Shown in pieces: positions 1 to 11,039 of a stretch of 64,000 bases of DNA. The stretch is from Takakia lepidozioides. Taxonomy: Eukaryota > Streptophyta > Takakiopsida > Takakiales > Takakiaceae. The stretch covers positions 18,726,001-18,790,000 of the forward strand of contig CM060733.1 in NCBI GenBank assembly GCA_030704615.1, in the 5' to 3' direction. The notes beneath the pieces were generated by a model that worked only from the letters and a program-made list of their open reading frames with translations, did not search any database and was not told where the DNA came from. The position numbers and the translations under genes are program-made. How positions within the stretch are numbered: the first letter of the stretch is position 1; the number at the start of each line of letters is the position of its first letter.

Positions 1-400
1 CACAGAGTAGATTGCACAATTCAAGCACCCAGTATTGCCCATACTGGGCAATTGTTTCAACACACAAGCCACAGTGCAAATTGAGAAAGTGAATAGAGAT
101 GTTGCCTGCATTAACCGATCTCCGGGAAGCATAAAAGCTCTTGTTTGGGACCAAATGACCAAAGCAAAGTCTCCATGAACTCAATATCGCCTGAGTTACA
201 TAGCTTGCATTCACGGGGAGGGTTAGAAATCACAGAGCCAAAGGGGAGAATCTTGTGCGTTAGTCTAAAGAGGAAGGCCAAAATCTTGGCAGGGCGGGAT
301 TTTAGCCAAATATCTTTCCAAACCGGCGTCCAATTTGCTAGGAGTTGTTTGAAAAGTTCCCATTTGGAGTCCATTTGCAAAAACTGGTTGTGAGCGAATA
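1..400 (-). pseudogene. LINE ORF2 C-terminal fragment (zf-RVT region)
   Basis: The minus strand between about 380 and 111 encodes a peptide with the layout of the zf-RVT zinc-binding tail of plant L1 ORF2: a Trp-rich lead (WTPVWKDIW), then RPAKILAFLFRLTHKILP, then a CKLC pair, then a decayed second pair (the expected His/Cys after METLLWSF is missing). The comparable part of the LINE at 16986-17160 reads AKLSAFLWQIANRVF and LETLEHCLLGC. Nothing upstream of about position 420 continues the ORF, so this is a truncated relic cut by the window edge. The family is inferred from this pattern only. Confidence 0.6.
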
Positions 401-519
401 GGCCAGTTTCGTGGTTAAAGCAAAAAAAAACTCTTTGTTTCTAGAGCTTGACATGCATATCCTGCGGTTATTTGCCGGTTATGCACATATGGAAAGTGCA
501 GCCCTCATAGGAGCCTTTG

Positions 520-770
520 GGGGGGCACTTCCAAATATTTCGAAACTACGTGCAAAAAAATTTTGCGATACAATATATTCGTTGTAGATAAAATTTAAAA
601 AACAATTACAAATAAAAAAGGGTACCAATATATCATGGTTTTGGAATTTAAATGAATATAGGGTATGAATATAGACTATTTTTCTTTCTTACCAATAGGG
701 TCTTGATAAATATTTGGGACACATGTCGTCTAGTTACTGGTTTATCAGGTGGGCTAGATTTGGATTTGGG
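520..770 (+). repeat. 250-bp direct repeat, copy 1
   Basis: This AT-rich stretch runs from CACTTCCAAATATTTCG to TTATCAGGTGGGCTAGA. It recurs in the same orientation at 6420-6675 with scattered substitutions and small indels. Shared blocks include ACTACGTGCAAAAAAAT, ACCAATAGGGTCTTGATAAA and a CGTCTAGTTACTG block. No coding potential is evident. It could be an LTR-like or MITE-like dispersed repeat; no target duplication was identified. Confidence 0.75.
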
Positions 771-1261
771 GACTTTATGATGACACTTGGTTCATATGGG
801 AGTTTGAGTTTAGGGTGGAGGATATTTCTGCGGCCAATAGATCTTTTCAATAAACCAACGACAACAACAGTAATGGTCCTCTTAAATTATTTCTTGAAAT
901 CTAGAGGGCACCTTAAATTCAAGGATTATGTAACAGATAGCTCCTGACGACTTCCATCCCCTCTTACGCCACCCCACTGGTGTTCATCTACAAGCCACCA
1001 TTGAACCAGACCAACTCAAATACACACACACCCCCCCTCTCCCCAAATACCTCCAGCAAAAAAGAACCATCCTTAACCCTTATCCAACTCGCCCAACGCA
1101 CCCCTCCGATAAATACTCCCCCCTCCTTCCTAAAAAATCTCCACAAACTGCTCACACAAACCGATGACAGCCACCATCGTCTCCCCATACAGAACTAACT
1201 CACCCACACCCAACCATGAAAACACCCCCCTTCCTCTCCTCAATATCAAACCTAATAAGGC

Positions 1262-2110
1262 ATGGCTAAAGCGATACCACGCCCACCACACACCACCCCT
1301 AACACGGCCCCACCCACTATCCCCCAGCAGTACCAACAAACCATCCCCCTTAGATTTCCCTCTTCCCACTCTCACCACACGGATGGATCTCTCATACAAT
1401 CCAATGCCGGATATGGCGTGTATCACGCAGCCACCCAATTACAAGGTGTCGCCCTCCGACTACCGGGCCCCACCACAATTTTACGTGCTGAGCTTATGAC
1501 GATCCATGAGGCCATATCAAGGATGGACGCCTTCCTTCCTCCCTACTATATTTTCACTGACAGTCTTACTTCACTCTTCCTTATCAAGAACCACATCGCC
1601 CGCCCGTCATCCCACCACCACCACCCTGACTGCAACCTTGTCACGGCCATTGTTCAACTATCTCTCTCCAAACCACACCCCATCCACTTCCGCAAAGTCC
1701 GCTCACACACCGGGAGCCCAGACCCACCCGCACCTAGACCTGTCCGCAACTTCCTAGCCACCTTCTCTCGGGAGGCTAACAAACAAGCAGCTGCATTAAT
1801 TAGCCATACTAAGGTCCACATTCAGAAGTGGACACAATCCACGGTGCTACACCATAAACTATCAAACCATTTTTGGATTACCAAAATCACTACAGATGCA
1901 CAAATCCGCCAAACCCTTAAATTCAAATATGCCCAGTATATGAGCCACCAACGCAAACACATTTTTTGGCCACGCCTCTTCCCATCCGCATTCTGCCCAT
2001 TCTGTTCACACACCCACCAGGAACATGACACCTGGTCGCACCTACTCAGCCAATGCACGCATCCCATTATACACGGCCTTCATATCACTCGCCATAACCA
2101 ATCAGTCTGA
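1262..2110 (+). pseudogene. RNase H domain plus zinc motif of a LINE
   Basis: The 282-codon open frame contains RNase H landmarks: HTDGS (first catalytic Asp), AGYGV, RAELMTIHEA (catalytic Glu), FTDS (second Asp) and KVRSHTG (His loop). These are followed by an Ala-rich helix. A C-terminal zinc motif follows with the pattern CPFC..HTHQEHDTWSHLLSQC. Such domains degrade the RNA of the RNA/DNA hybrid during retrotransposition. There is no upstream RT in frame and no trusted start codon, so this is a truncated element-encoded fragment. The reading continues in a different frame into the next feature. Confidence 0.6.
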
Positions 2111-2637
2111 CATATCCACAAACTACTTCGCAGCCGTGCCAAAACCAGATGGTTCACACTCCTTAACGCAGACACGTACCAAGGCCGCCCACCCGATCAC
2201 ACTGTCCCACCATGGCTGCTCCCATGCTCCTGTCTTTCCCGACCATGCACCTGTCCAGCTAGACTCTGCCCAGACATTCTAATGGTGCAGGGTCTACCCA
2301 TGAATGCCCCACATCCTATCACATCATCCCCATCACTCACTATTCACTTCATCGAATTCACATTCTGTCATGACCGCTACCCACATGACTCTATCTTGTA
2401 AAAACGACAAAAATATGCTCCACTCATCCTCGTTATTTGTGGACGAGGATGGCGCATCGGCCCTCTAATCGTCATCACGGCGGGTACTGGAGGCTGCATA
2501 CACAATGCCAGCATCAATGACCTACATAACAACTTTCAAATCCCTATCTCCTCTATCCACAAATGTTTCCAAGCCATCCACCTCACAACCCTTCGTTCTC
2601 TTACAACTATTATCACCAATAAACGAAAACTAGAATC
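2111..2637 (+). pseudogene. RLE-like C-terminal block of the LINE
   Basis: After a frame change, the plus strand reads a block with TIHFIEFTFCHDRYP, then KRQKYAPLILVI, then GWRIGPLIVITAGTGGCIH and a tail ending TTIITNKRKLE. The spacing of E-F-T, K-x-x-K-Y-x-x-L and a hydrophobic strand followed by Gly resembles a PD-(D/E)xK restriction-like nuclease fold. There is one in-frame TAA (about 2399). The downstream position after RNase H and a zinc motif is what would be expected of RLE-type LINEs. The nuclease call is inference from motif spacing. Confidence 0.35.
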
Positions 2638-2754
2638 CGACCCCACAACACTGTCATAGATACCCTGGGGGGGGTGCCCCTCGGGGGGGGTATCCCCCCC
2701 CCCCCAAGGTACCCTCTTATATCTGGCACCATAGCACACATACCCCAGGTTACT

Positions 2755-2830
2755 AGGTGTCCAACCGGACACCTATGTTTATTATAGGACCTACCCCCGA
2801 TAGGGGGTAGTAGCCACAAGGTGAAGTGGC
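2755..2830 (+). other. Three consecutive stem-loops at LINE 3' end
   Basis: Perfect or near-perfect hairpins lie back to back: 2755-2774 (AGGTGTCC / GGACACCT), 2791-2810 (CTACCCCC / GGGGGTAG) and 2813-2830 (GCCAC / GTGGC). A G-run/C-run hairpin precedes them at 2667-2707. They sit just upstream of the terminal (CT)n tract and look like a structured 3' UTR of the kind recognised by a LINE reverse transcriptase. That function is inferred. Confidence 0.6.
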
Positions 2831-2860
2831 TCTTAGTTACGCCGGCTTCGGTCGGAGTCT

Positions 2861-2887
2861 TCTCTCTCTCTCTCTCTCTCTCTCTCT
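2861..2887 (+). repeat. (CT)n microsatellite
   Basis: A pure CT dinucleotide run of about 13 units closes the LINE-like segment. It may represent the element's simple-repeat tail. Confidence 0.9.
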
Positions 2888-3990
2888 AACAGATAGTAAA
2901 TGAATAGACATAGATTCAATCATTAGTTCAATTACTATGATTTTGACCAAGTTCAGAATGCTTACAGCTTGAATACTACTGATGCCCAAGCTTTGGATGA
3001 GTTTGATTCGACCAAGTAATGGACTATTTTCTATTGTAAAAAAATTCTTTTATTGTATTGTTACTATATCGTGCCTGAAATTGGCTAACAACAGTAAAAT
3101 ATAATTAATATAGCCTGTCAAAAAATCCAGCATTTTATAAAATTATGTAAGTATAGGGTGGCCGATAAAGACCAAAATTAAAATAATACCCCATACAAAA
3201 TACCCTTTTTGGCACGTGATATATAAAAGATATAGGGAGTGCCCCCCCCCCCCCGAGGCAGGAACCAACTATGGAAAGGAACTGGCAAAAACCATCGAGC
3301 ATCCTAACCGGCTAGAGAACCGGCATTGTGATTGTAAGGCTGTTATACCGGAGCAAATGTGGATGGCCTAGAGGCGGGTCTAGATAACACAAGTGTAGGG
3401 GGTGGTGATGGTAGTTAAGAACATTACAAATGGACAGATCCTAAGTGGAATGTTATGTCTTACTAATAACAAAACGTTTATAATGGTTGGGAGATTAGGT
3501 ACACAACATTGAGAATGTCCAAGTAAATAGGAAATTAATTAGTTTGGGTATATGGCTAAAACATTAGTTGTAAACTTAGTGTATTACAGGGGCATAGCCC
3601 CCAGCCTGAAGGCAAAGAGATAGATGATAGGGGTTGAATGTTTGAACCCCAGACCCACAGGCCAAGTGGCTTACCACAAGGGCACAGCCCTCTTGTGTAG
3701 TTTTACACATATACACAAAAATGCTAAAAATAATAATAAATAATAAATAATAAAAATTGGATAAATCCCATAACCGGTACCATGGAATTGGCAATTTTTA
3801 AGATGGCATAACCGACAGATTGAGAACCGGCCAAAAATAAAATTCATGTGTTTAATGGAGATGTTTTTCAAACCTATTGGTATACCCTGCCCCGGCCATC
3901 CATTTTTTGCAAAGAGTACGCCATAATTGGGACTGGAAGAGGGCTCAAACATGGTACCCGGCCAACATTGGATTCAACCCCATTCCCCAT
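2888..3990. other. AT-rich intergenic, no clear gene
   Basis: There is no supported gene. A short plus-strand reading at about 2927-3019 ends FDSTK-stop and may be the last piece of a lost exon. On the minus strand around 3590-3700 there is a tRNA-like B-box (GGGTTCAAAC), which may be a SINE head. Confidence 0.4.
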
Positions 3991-3999
3991 GGTTGAATT

Positions 4000-6300
4000 G
4001 GACTTTTGAGAGAGGCGAGTTACCAAACCAAAGCAATTCCCTTCAGTCTGTAGTTCCCTTGACCCATATCAAACTTTATAGCATGAACCAAATGTGAATA
4101 TATCACAGCCTTCGGGATATCATCTTTACACAATTTGTAGTAACGCTCATCGTGGCCAGATCTTTCATAATTTCTACACAACAAATGTACATAGCTATAT
4201 ATCTTAATGGTATTAATCTCAAAAACTTGTCCTAGCATGCTAATAATTCATTGGAAGGGTTATAAGGTAGATTGACAGTTCTGATCTGTCAACGACCACC
4301 ACATCCCCAGCTTCAAATTTGTTTCTCTACCTATCGATAAAGTCAATATTGACCATGTACTTTCTTTCTCACATAAAACGATCCAAAAGCAATCCCCTTC
4401 TCTGTTCCCTTTAGCCACCTTAACAACAAAATAATCACCTACTTGTAAGTTGTAACAAATCTGATAATCTGTAATGATGACCCATATATTGGTCATTTGA
4501 ATCATCATTAGGACGACCTCATTGATGGTTTGACAGGGATGCCACAGTGCCTTCAAAGTGCACAATTTCCACCATCGTGCTTGGCTTATATTCTCGCATC
4601 GTCCCAATTACCATGAATACAAGAAGCACAAAAACATGCAAATGCTTTTACTCGCAATAATGTTGGATTCTACTCACAGAAACCCAAATTAGAATGGACA
4701 GACCTCACTACTTTTATTACATCACAATCAAAGGCATGGGAACGATCAATGTCACATTTCAGAACCTCCCAAAACACCTTGGTAATCTACTGACCCAACC
4801 CACCCCCACCCCCTTTCATATGAGGACATTCTCCATTCTGACCAATGTTGTCTTTAACCATGAGGTTGCATCTTTCGCATTTTGAAGCTTTGCCCTATTT
4901 GTTTTCAACTGCTCTCGACTTGGTGCATTTTTCCCTACAGCTCCTTGACCATCGTGTTCTCCTTTTCCATGCCCAAATCCAAAGAAACTCCAAAGCATTT
5001 GGACATGATATCGATGGATACCTTGTGGCTACAAAGTAGAAAGCTCATCTATTTTTGAATTGCAAAGCTGCACCATCTTACCACTGTACCCATTGTTGGG
5101 AAAACTTTATATCATTATCGGCTGAACATGCAAATGCATCCTACACCATACATTGTCATCCGATGAGCATGGACCACCCTCTAGTTGACAGCAAACCCGA
5201 AACCAATCACTAGAAAACTACCATCTCAACGATTATTATACCAATCATTGTACCAACTAACCATTGCGCACTACTCCAAGCACACATCTATTAATCTAAT
5301 CATGATTCTCTTCATGCATGTGAAAGCAAGTCTAGCAACAACACAAATTTACCTGAAAGCATGTTGAACAAACAAAATATTGACATGTTCATGACCATAA
5401 GAGAGGTAACGATGAATCACCTTCAATGATTCTCCTCCCCCCATCCTCTGTACCACTTCCCAATTCATGATAATAGATTATATGCACAAGGATTTGATCA
5501 TAATACCAATGCATGGATTGTATCTCATTTTGCTCTTTGAAGCTATAATTCTCAACGAAGTCAAGAACTAACAGGTCCACCATATCGACAAAAAAACCCC
5601 TCAAACATTTTCTGAATTACTTGTCTTGCCAATGTACAGTAAAATTGAGTTTCACAAACTCTTTCAGCTTATCTTTTAATAAAAGACAATAGTGAGGCAG
5701 GGCTTTGTACAAATTTCAAATTCACCCTTTTTGGCATCCCCCTTCTTAGCAAATCCAATGATTTCGCTTTCAAAGTGCTTCCATCTAACCATCCCAAAAT
5801 CTGGAATGTCGTCGTCCTCATGCTGCAAAGGTATCATCGGCAATTCTTCAAACGGACACAATGATAGTTTTTGAACTCCACATTCCCAACATCTCTCCAT
5901 CACATAATCAAGGTTATGTCATTCACCATCTGGCATCAACAGGCTTTGGGCATAAATTAAACTCGTAAAACTCTCTTATGGAATGGGTGCATGACATGAT
6001 CATGCAAAGACATTGCAGCCACCATTGACAAGTGGATCCCTTGACTTGCAAATCTCATGATAATCACACCCATATAATGGTCCATGGATGGTGGACGATT
6101 TATGTCCCATTGAGTTGATAACTTCCTTAATATCCATCATCTCTACATGATAAATACAAGATCACACAACTCTGTCCTTAAAATATCTCTCCACATAGAA
6201 GGGTTTTAGGTAGTAAAAAATCCTCTGCCCCACCTCAATGTTTAGATATTTTTCTTTGAATGTCATGTATAATTGAGTCTGCAAATAAACAATACAACAT
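4000..6300 (-). pseudogene. Degenerate minus-strand coding region, family unknown
   Basis: Several minus-strand open segments look protein-like but are broken by stops and frame changes. The clearest are 4607-4260 (with LQVGDYFVVKVAKGN and GDCFWIVLCEKES) and 5903-5676 (with LQHEDDDIPDFGMVRWKHF). They read in the order expected of exons of one gene. I do not recognise the family with certainty; it is probably transposon-derived. No complete reading frame is visible. Confidence 0.3.
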
Positions 6301-6419
6301 CAATATGAGGGTAGAAGAAGATAAGATGATAGTAGTATACTGTTGCACTATTGCATATGTAGTAACCTTAAACCATATCCAACTGTAGTACTATGTTGCA
6401 TGTGCACTATATAATCTCG

Positions 6420-6675
6420 GGGAGACCACTTCCAAATATTCCGATACTACGTGCAAAAAAATATAGGGTACAATATATTCTTGGCATATATTAAGATTTA
6501 TAAAACAATTACAAATAAATATAGATACCAATAAATCGTGGTTTCAAAATTTAAATTAATATAGGATGTGAAATATAAAAGCTTTATATTTATTTATTAC
6601 AACTACCAATAGGGTCTTGATAAATACCTGGGACACGTATCGTCTAGTTACTGATTTATCAGGTGGGCTAGACTA
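6420..6675 (+). repeat. 250-bp direct repeat, copy 2
   Basis: This is the second copy of the repeat at 520-770, in the same orientation, ending in the shared TTATCAGGTGGGCTAGA. It lies just upstream of the L1-type LINE. Confidence 0.75.
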
Positions 6676-7530
6676 GTCATATATGTACTAATTTCTGAGT
6701 TCTAGGATGAAAACTGCAAACAAATGATGTTCATCTAGTTTTTCCATGTGAGTAGGGTTACGTGAAGAGGTAGCATGTTGTGTGGTGTTGATGCTCTCAA
6801 TCTAACACTGAACATTTTGCTAGGCAAATCGCGTTCTATGGTATCGTGCTTGCTCAGTCCGGATCACAGAAATTCAAGTTTCCCATTTTGCAAGCCCACC
6901 ATCATCACCTCTTCATCCTGGATCTCTCTTAACTCTCCCACAAGTAAGCGGCGCACCAGTGGCCGAAACCAGCTACCCCAAACCCCCTCCACACTCTCAC
7001 TATCGCTTCTCACCTACTCTCTAAGTCATCCAGTCTCAGCTCTTATCTTTCTAAACTCTATTCACTGCCCCCACTGCGAACAGTCTTGTTTTCGTGTCTT
7101 CTTCTTAACTCTCCTTCCTAAGTTTCTCTTCTCTCCGATATGGGTCCTCTCAATGCCGCGCAGCGCCGTCGCAACTCCAACTCCTGGAAACGGTGCCATC
7201 CAGGCCCATCCAGAACCCCGCTGATCACCCGACCCCAGCCATCCTCAGGAACAGGATTCTTCCTGGCCCACCAGGCTCAGGCGATCCTTCCACATCAGCT
7301 CCAGGCCAGGAGGTCAGACCCCCTCATGCTCGCGTCACACCATCTACAGACCAGGTGGCCGGGAACCCCCGTATGCGAGATACAGCCCGCACATCAGCAA
7401 GTACAAGCTCGTCAGGGGGAAATCGCTCCAACCATAGACAACACATCCCTGGACGAACATGCCTTTCTGTTGAAAGAAGATTTGGAAGAACAGGAGGCGA
7501 TGGCATGCGAATGGGATCTTATCTCCATGA

Positions 7531-8421
7531 ATGTACCTCAGATGCGCAATAGTGGTATCTCTGGAAGAAAGAGGCATCCTGGCCCACTTTCCAGGGAGAA
7601 AAGTTGGCCGAGCATATGTCCGAGACTGGGCGACTCGCCACTTTGGGGGAGCAGGGGAGCTAAAGCAGCACTTCTGCCACTACAAGGGTAGGGGTTTTTT
7701 CTCAATTTCATTTGAAAACCAAGCAGCTGCAACACAAGCCCTCAATTTTAATCCTCACCTGTATGGGTTCAACGTCAATATCTTCCCTTGGTCATCCAAC
7801 ATGGGCAACCGGAATGGCAAACTGTGGGGACCAAGAATTGTATCAGTCCCATTCATTCTAGATCAATATCTACCCAACCTCCCTGATATAGCCAACCACT
7901 TTGGGTTTTATCTGGGCTGCATCTCAGTATTCGACCCCTTCATGTGTATGGACAATATCAGGAACGATCCGGCTTGGAGAGCCACCACCATTGCCTCAAG
8001 AGTGAATGACTCGGGTAGTGCAAAATTTGTTTTAATGATGCCCAATGAGGCTGTCCTTCTGCCCTATGTCAGGCTACCAATTGATGAGGAAGGTAACTAC
8101 TTCACCATCAAGCTTATTGAGGATACATCATCACAAGCGTGCTTCAATTGTGGAAAGTTGGGCCACATCAAAGCACAATGCAAAGCACAAAAAAGGAGAA
8201 GATCCGGTGTCAAAAACCATCATACAACCCCCCATTCGGCCAACAGGTATGATGCAAACACACCACCAAGGCAGTCTGCAAGCTTTGTAAGGAGGGAACA
8301 GCCAAAGGGCCTCACCCCAACTGATCTGCTACAGATGCATGGGCTTGCCGAGGAGGAAGCAACGCAGCCCAAAAGCACCAGCCCCTTACCCAGAGTAAAC
8401 AAAAAAGCTAAGACAACATGA
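7531..8421 (+). CDS. LINE ORF1 (DUF4283-like, CCHC zinc knuckle)
   Basis: The 296-codon frame begins with a DUF4283-type region (EERGILAHFPGRKVGRAYV, then GRGFFSISFENQ), as in plant L1 ORF1 nucleic-acid-binding proteins. A zinc knuckle follows at about residues 208-221 (CFNCGKLGHIKAQC) and then a basic RRRS stretch. ORF1 proteins package LINE RNA. The first ATG in this frame may be internal, because protein-like sequence precedes it in neighbouring frames at 7190-7530, suggesting a frameshift upstream. The stop is at 8419-8421. Confidence 0.75.
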   Translation: MYLRCAIVVSLEERGILAHFPGRKVGRAYVRDWATRHFGGAGELKQHFCHYKGRGFFSISFENQAAATQALNFNPHLYGFNVNIFPWSSNMGNRNGKLWGPRIVSVPFILDQYLPNLPDIANHFGFYLGCISVFDPFMCMDNIRNDPAWRATTIASRVNDSGSAKFVLMMPNEAVLLPYVRLPIDEEGNYFTIKLIEDTSSQACFNCGKLGHIKAQCKAQKRRRSGVKNHHTTPHSANRYDANTPPRQSASFVRREQPKGLTPTDLLQMHGLAEEEATQPKSTSPLPRVNKKAKTT

Positions 8422-8488
8422 TGATCCTATGTGAGCGGAAGCATCACCAAAAAAGGCTTCTTGGAACTCCAAAGGGAAATGGATCCCA

Positions 8489-9421
8489 ATGCAGAATGCA
8501 CTGCCTTCTCCAACTCCACCTCTGGCAGACACAGGAATTCTCCCCAACGTGCCTCCGCCAAAAACCACAATCCTCACTGGGATTGCCAGCCACTCCGCAA
8601 TTGCAAAAAAAATCAGAGGTATCAAATCCTTCCCACACCTCGCTCTTAAGTGCTCCTCTGCAATCAACACAGATGACATCCCCAAGGCCTCATGCATAAC
8701 CCCGTTAGTGTTCAGGAAAGGACCCCCACAGTCCCTTCTTGTCACAGAATCGGCATGGGAGGATTTTGCTTCCTTGTGGATTACTGTTCAGGACGTTCAC
8801 AACTTCATTGCCAATTGTCCACCCAGCACATGTCCAGAAAATATGCTCAAAAAGAAAATTCAGGACTTCTTGCTGGCTTTCCTACCGCACTATCACCTAG
8901 CAGGAACCACAAAAGTATTCTGGGACTCCTTTCTGGAAAACTTCCCTGGGCTCAGTTGCAACCCAGCAGTGCATATCCTCGCTTTGTTAGAGGAAGCTGA
9001 CATTTACCTCAACCCGCCATCCACGGGGGCAATCTGGGTCAAAAAGCATCTTGGCAGAGCCAAGAGGGGGTCACTAGACTCAAACCCAGATTCAGGGACA
9101 CACTCGCAAATGCATTCTCCATCCTTGAGGCCATCATGGAAGCGGATATTGATGAAGAAAACCACAGAGGAGACCTGCAGAGAACAAGAGACCACTTGTA
9201 TGGTGTACAAGTGCAGTCCACATCCTCCTCATCGAGTGTTTCGGGAAGTTCGGACTGCCCAAAGGAGGCCGCACAGGATCAGGAGCTATCTGCCAACGCA
9301 ATTCAGGGACTCACTACTCAGCCCCAGCTTTCTTCAAACAATTCTCCACAGGAAGGATCAACCCAGGGACAACACGCACCTCTATTTGGCCCATCTTCGG
9401 AAGAGCAATGCAACACACTAG
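8489..9421 (+). CDS. LINE ORF1-region open frame of unknown role
   Basis: A 310-codon frame lies between ORF1 and ORF2 on the same strand. The middle part (about residues 85-180; ESAWEDFASLWITVQDVHNF, KKKIQDFLLAFLPHYH) looks like a globular domain with aromatic and hydrophobic spacing. The C-terminal third is basic and low in conserved motifs, so the true frame may shift there. It may be the C-terminal part of ORF1 displaced by a frameshift. No enzymatic motif was seen. Confidence 0.4.
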   Translation: MQNALPSPTPPLADTGILPNVPPPKTTILTGIASHSAIAKKIRGIKSFPHLALKCSSAINTDDIPKASCITPLVFRKGPPQSLLVTESAWEDFASLWITVQDVHNFIANCPPSTCPENMLKKKIQDFLLAFLPHYHLAGTTKVFWDSFLENFPGLSCNPAVHILALLEEADIYLNPPSTGAIWVKKHLGRAKRGSLDSNPDSGTHSQMHSPSLRPSWKRILMKKTTEETCREQETTCMVYKCSPHPPHRVFREVRTAQRRPHRIRSYLPTQFRDSLLSPSFLQTILHRKDQPRDNTHLYLAHLRKSNATH

Positions 9422-9883
9422 GCCAGGTTTTCTTCCTCCCGCTCCCTGTTTTATCTTCTACCTAGACAGACTCAATTCCAAAAGATGTTGGTTGCTTTGT
9501 TGCAAGGGAGTTAAACAGGCTTGCAGGAAAATCCCGACAATTTCTTTGCCTCAAACGCTAGCTTTACCTTATACACATGTCTCTAGTCCTGAATCTCCCA
9601 CACCACCACTTCAGTTACATCCGCCCGCAGAATTCCTACAAAAAGCAGGCAGTCTTATTTCTATCTCAGCTCTCCAGCCACACCAAGGCCAATTTACTGC
9701 CACACTCCCGCCAAATCTTATTCACACTGTCATCATGGTGATGATAAAAAAACAAACCCCCAAGCCTCCCACTGGTTCAATGGGTAAACACCCTGCTCCC
9801 CACAGACAAAAGGGTCAAATTCTATTTTGATCACCCTGGTCCATCAAATGTGAGTAATACTCTAGCACTAGAAGTCCCTCTTC

Positions 9884-10148
9884 ATGTTGATTAACGTGGA
9901 CTCTTGGAATATTCGGGGTCTGGGCCAGGGGCCAGACTCCCTTAAAAGAGTCAGGCTTCGATCTTGGCTCAGCCCTATGCTACAGCAAGACGCCATAGTA
10001 GCCATTCAAGAACATAAACTAAACACACCCAAAATCTTAGAACTCTCAGATCACTTGTGGCCCAAAACTCTATCTCTTCGGAAACCCACGTCGGTGGGCT
10101 CTAGGGGAGGTACTGCCATCCTCCTATCTCCCTCCATCCACGCTCTCT
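9884..10148 (+). pseudogene. LINE ORF2 endonuclease, N-terminal half
   Basis: The start of an APE-type endonuclease is present: SWNIRGLGQ (the Asn-containing strand) and IQEHK (catalytic Glu), then GGTAILLSPS. The frame is cut at 10148 by the CACTA element. Joining 10148 directly to 15032 (one copy of the TCT target site removed) keeps the same frame, so this and the next feature were one uninterrupted domain before insertion. Confidence 0.85.
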
Positions 10149-10177
10149 CACTACAACAGATTGCGGCTTTTACGACT
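10149..10177 (+). repeat. CACTA left terminal inverted repeat
   Basis: The terminal inverted repeat starts CACTACAACA. It is followed by subterminal motifs (GCAGTCRT-type, ATTTGCAGTCGTAAAATG) that recur inverted near the right end at 14950-14990. Confidence 0.9.
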
Positions 10178-10576
10178 CCCATGGGTGCGCAGTCATGATA
10201 GATTTGTGGCAGAAATGCCATTTGCAGTCGTAAAATGCTTTTGAAGTCATAATGCAGGTCTGGGGAAGGCGAATATGCGACTGCATGGCTCCGGACTCTG
10301 CGGAACACAGGTCAAACATGTTTGACCACGAATATTGGCATGGTAGATATGACTACCAGTCACGGTCATGGCTACACTAGAATGACGTGTGTATATTGCT
10401 AGAAAGACATGTGACTTCATGACTCTCACTCTAATGCATTCTGCCAGATCATCACATGGATGAATCACTACATGACTGCACATGTCAACACATGTTTTTC
10501 TGGTTACATATATAATATATGAGTATTTATATTTTGAAAAAACGGAGACTCTGACCACTAGAATCAATTTTTTTTT

Positions 10577-10790
10577 TTTAAAAACACATCGGCTGGTAAG
10601 TGCATAGTGTGTCGCCCTGGTGGTTTGGGGTTCAAACCCGCTGCCTTATCCCGTGTGTGGGATTGTTCGTGACAGTATGTCTGGGCGTTGATCGTCCTGT
10701 ACGTCTTATGGCCCATAAATGAAGGCGGGTGAATTTTCCCCCCTCCTCAAGGACCTGTGGTTTCCTTTAAGAAAAGAAAAAAAAGAAAAA
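10577..10790 (+). mobile_element. tRNA-derived SINE-like insertion inside the CACTA
   Basis: A possible A-box (GGCTGGTAAGTG) and a strong B-box (GGGGTTCAAACCC) spaced as in tRNA-derived SINEs are followed by about 130 bp of unrelated body and an A-rich tail (AAGAAAAGAAAAAAAAG). No flanking duplication was identified. Confidence 0.45.
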
Positions 10791-11039
10791 AAATCAAAGA
10801 GGGGCTTTTAGGGTTTACAAAAAGGTTAAAAAACTTAAAAAGTTGCCCATCACGGTAGCGTGAACAGACTTAGAGCGAGCGGGAGGGAGAGAGAGAGAGG
10901 GTTGGGACTTAGAGCGAGCGAGCGGGAGAGAGGGCAAACATGCATGGGAGGCCCGCAGTTGGATCAACCTTCGCATTTGGAGCAAGCAACCCTAGAAACG
11001 CTACGGTATGTGTGCGAGGAGGTTTCGGCTGGGAGCCCG

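Larger units (their letters stand above)
950..2890 (+). mobile_element. 5'-truncated LINE carrying RNase H and RLE-like tail
   Basis: A C-rich segment of coding type has, in order, an RNase H domain, a CCHC/CCHH-type zinc motif, a restriction-like endonuclease-like block and a structured 3' end that finishes in a (CT)n tract. The reverse transcriptase is absent, so this is the 3' part of a 5'-truncated insertion. The base composition (very C-rich sense strand) differs sharply from the AT-rich flanks at 400-950 and 2900-3200. The insertion boundaries are approximate. LINE clades with both RNase H and an RLE-type nuclease (for example Dualen-like) are the closest known architecture; this assignment is inference. 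Confidence 0.5.
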
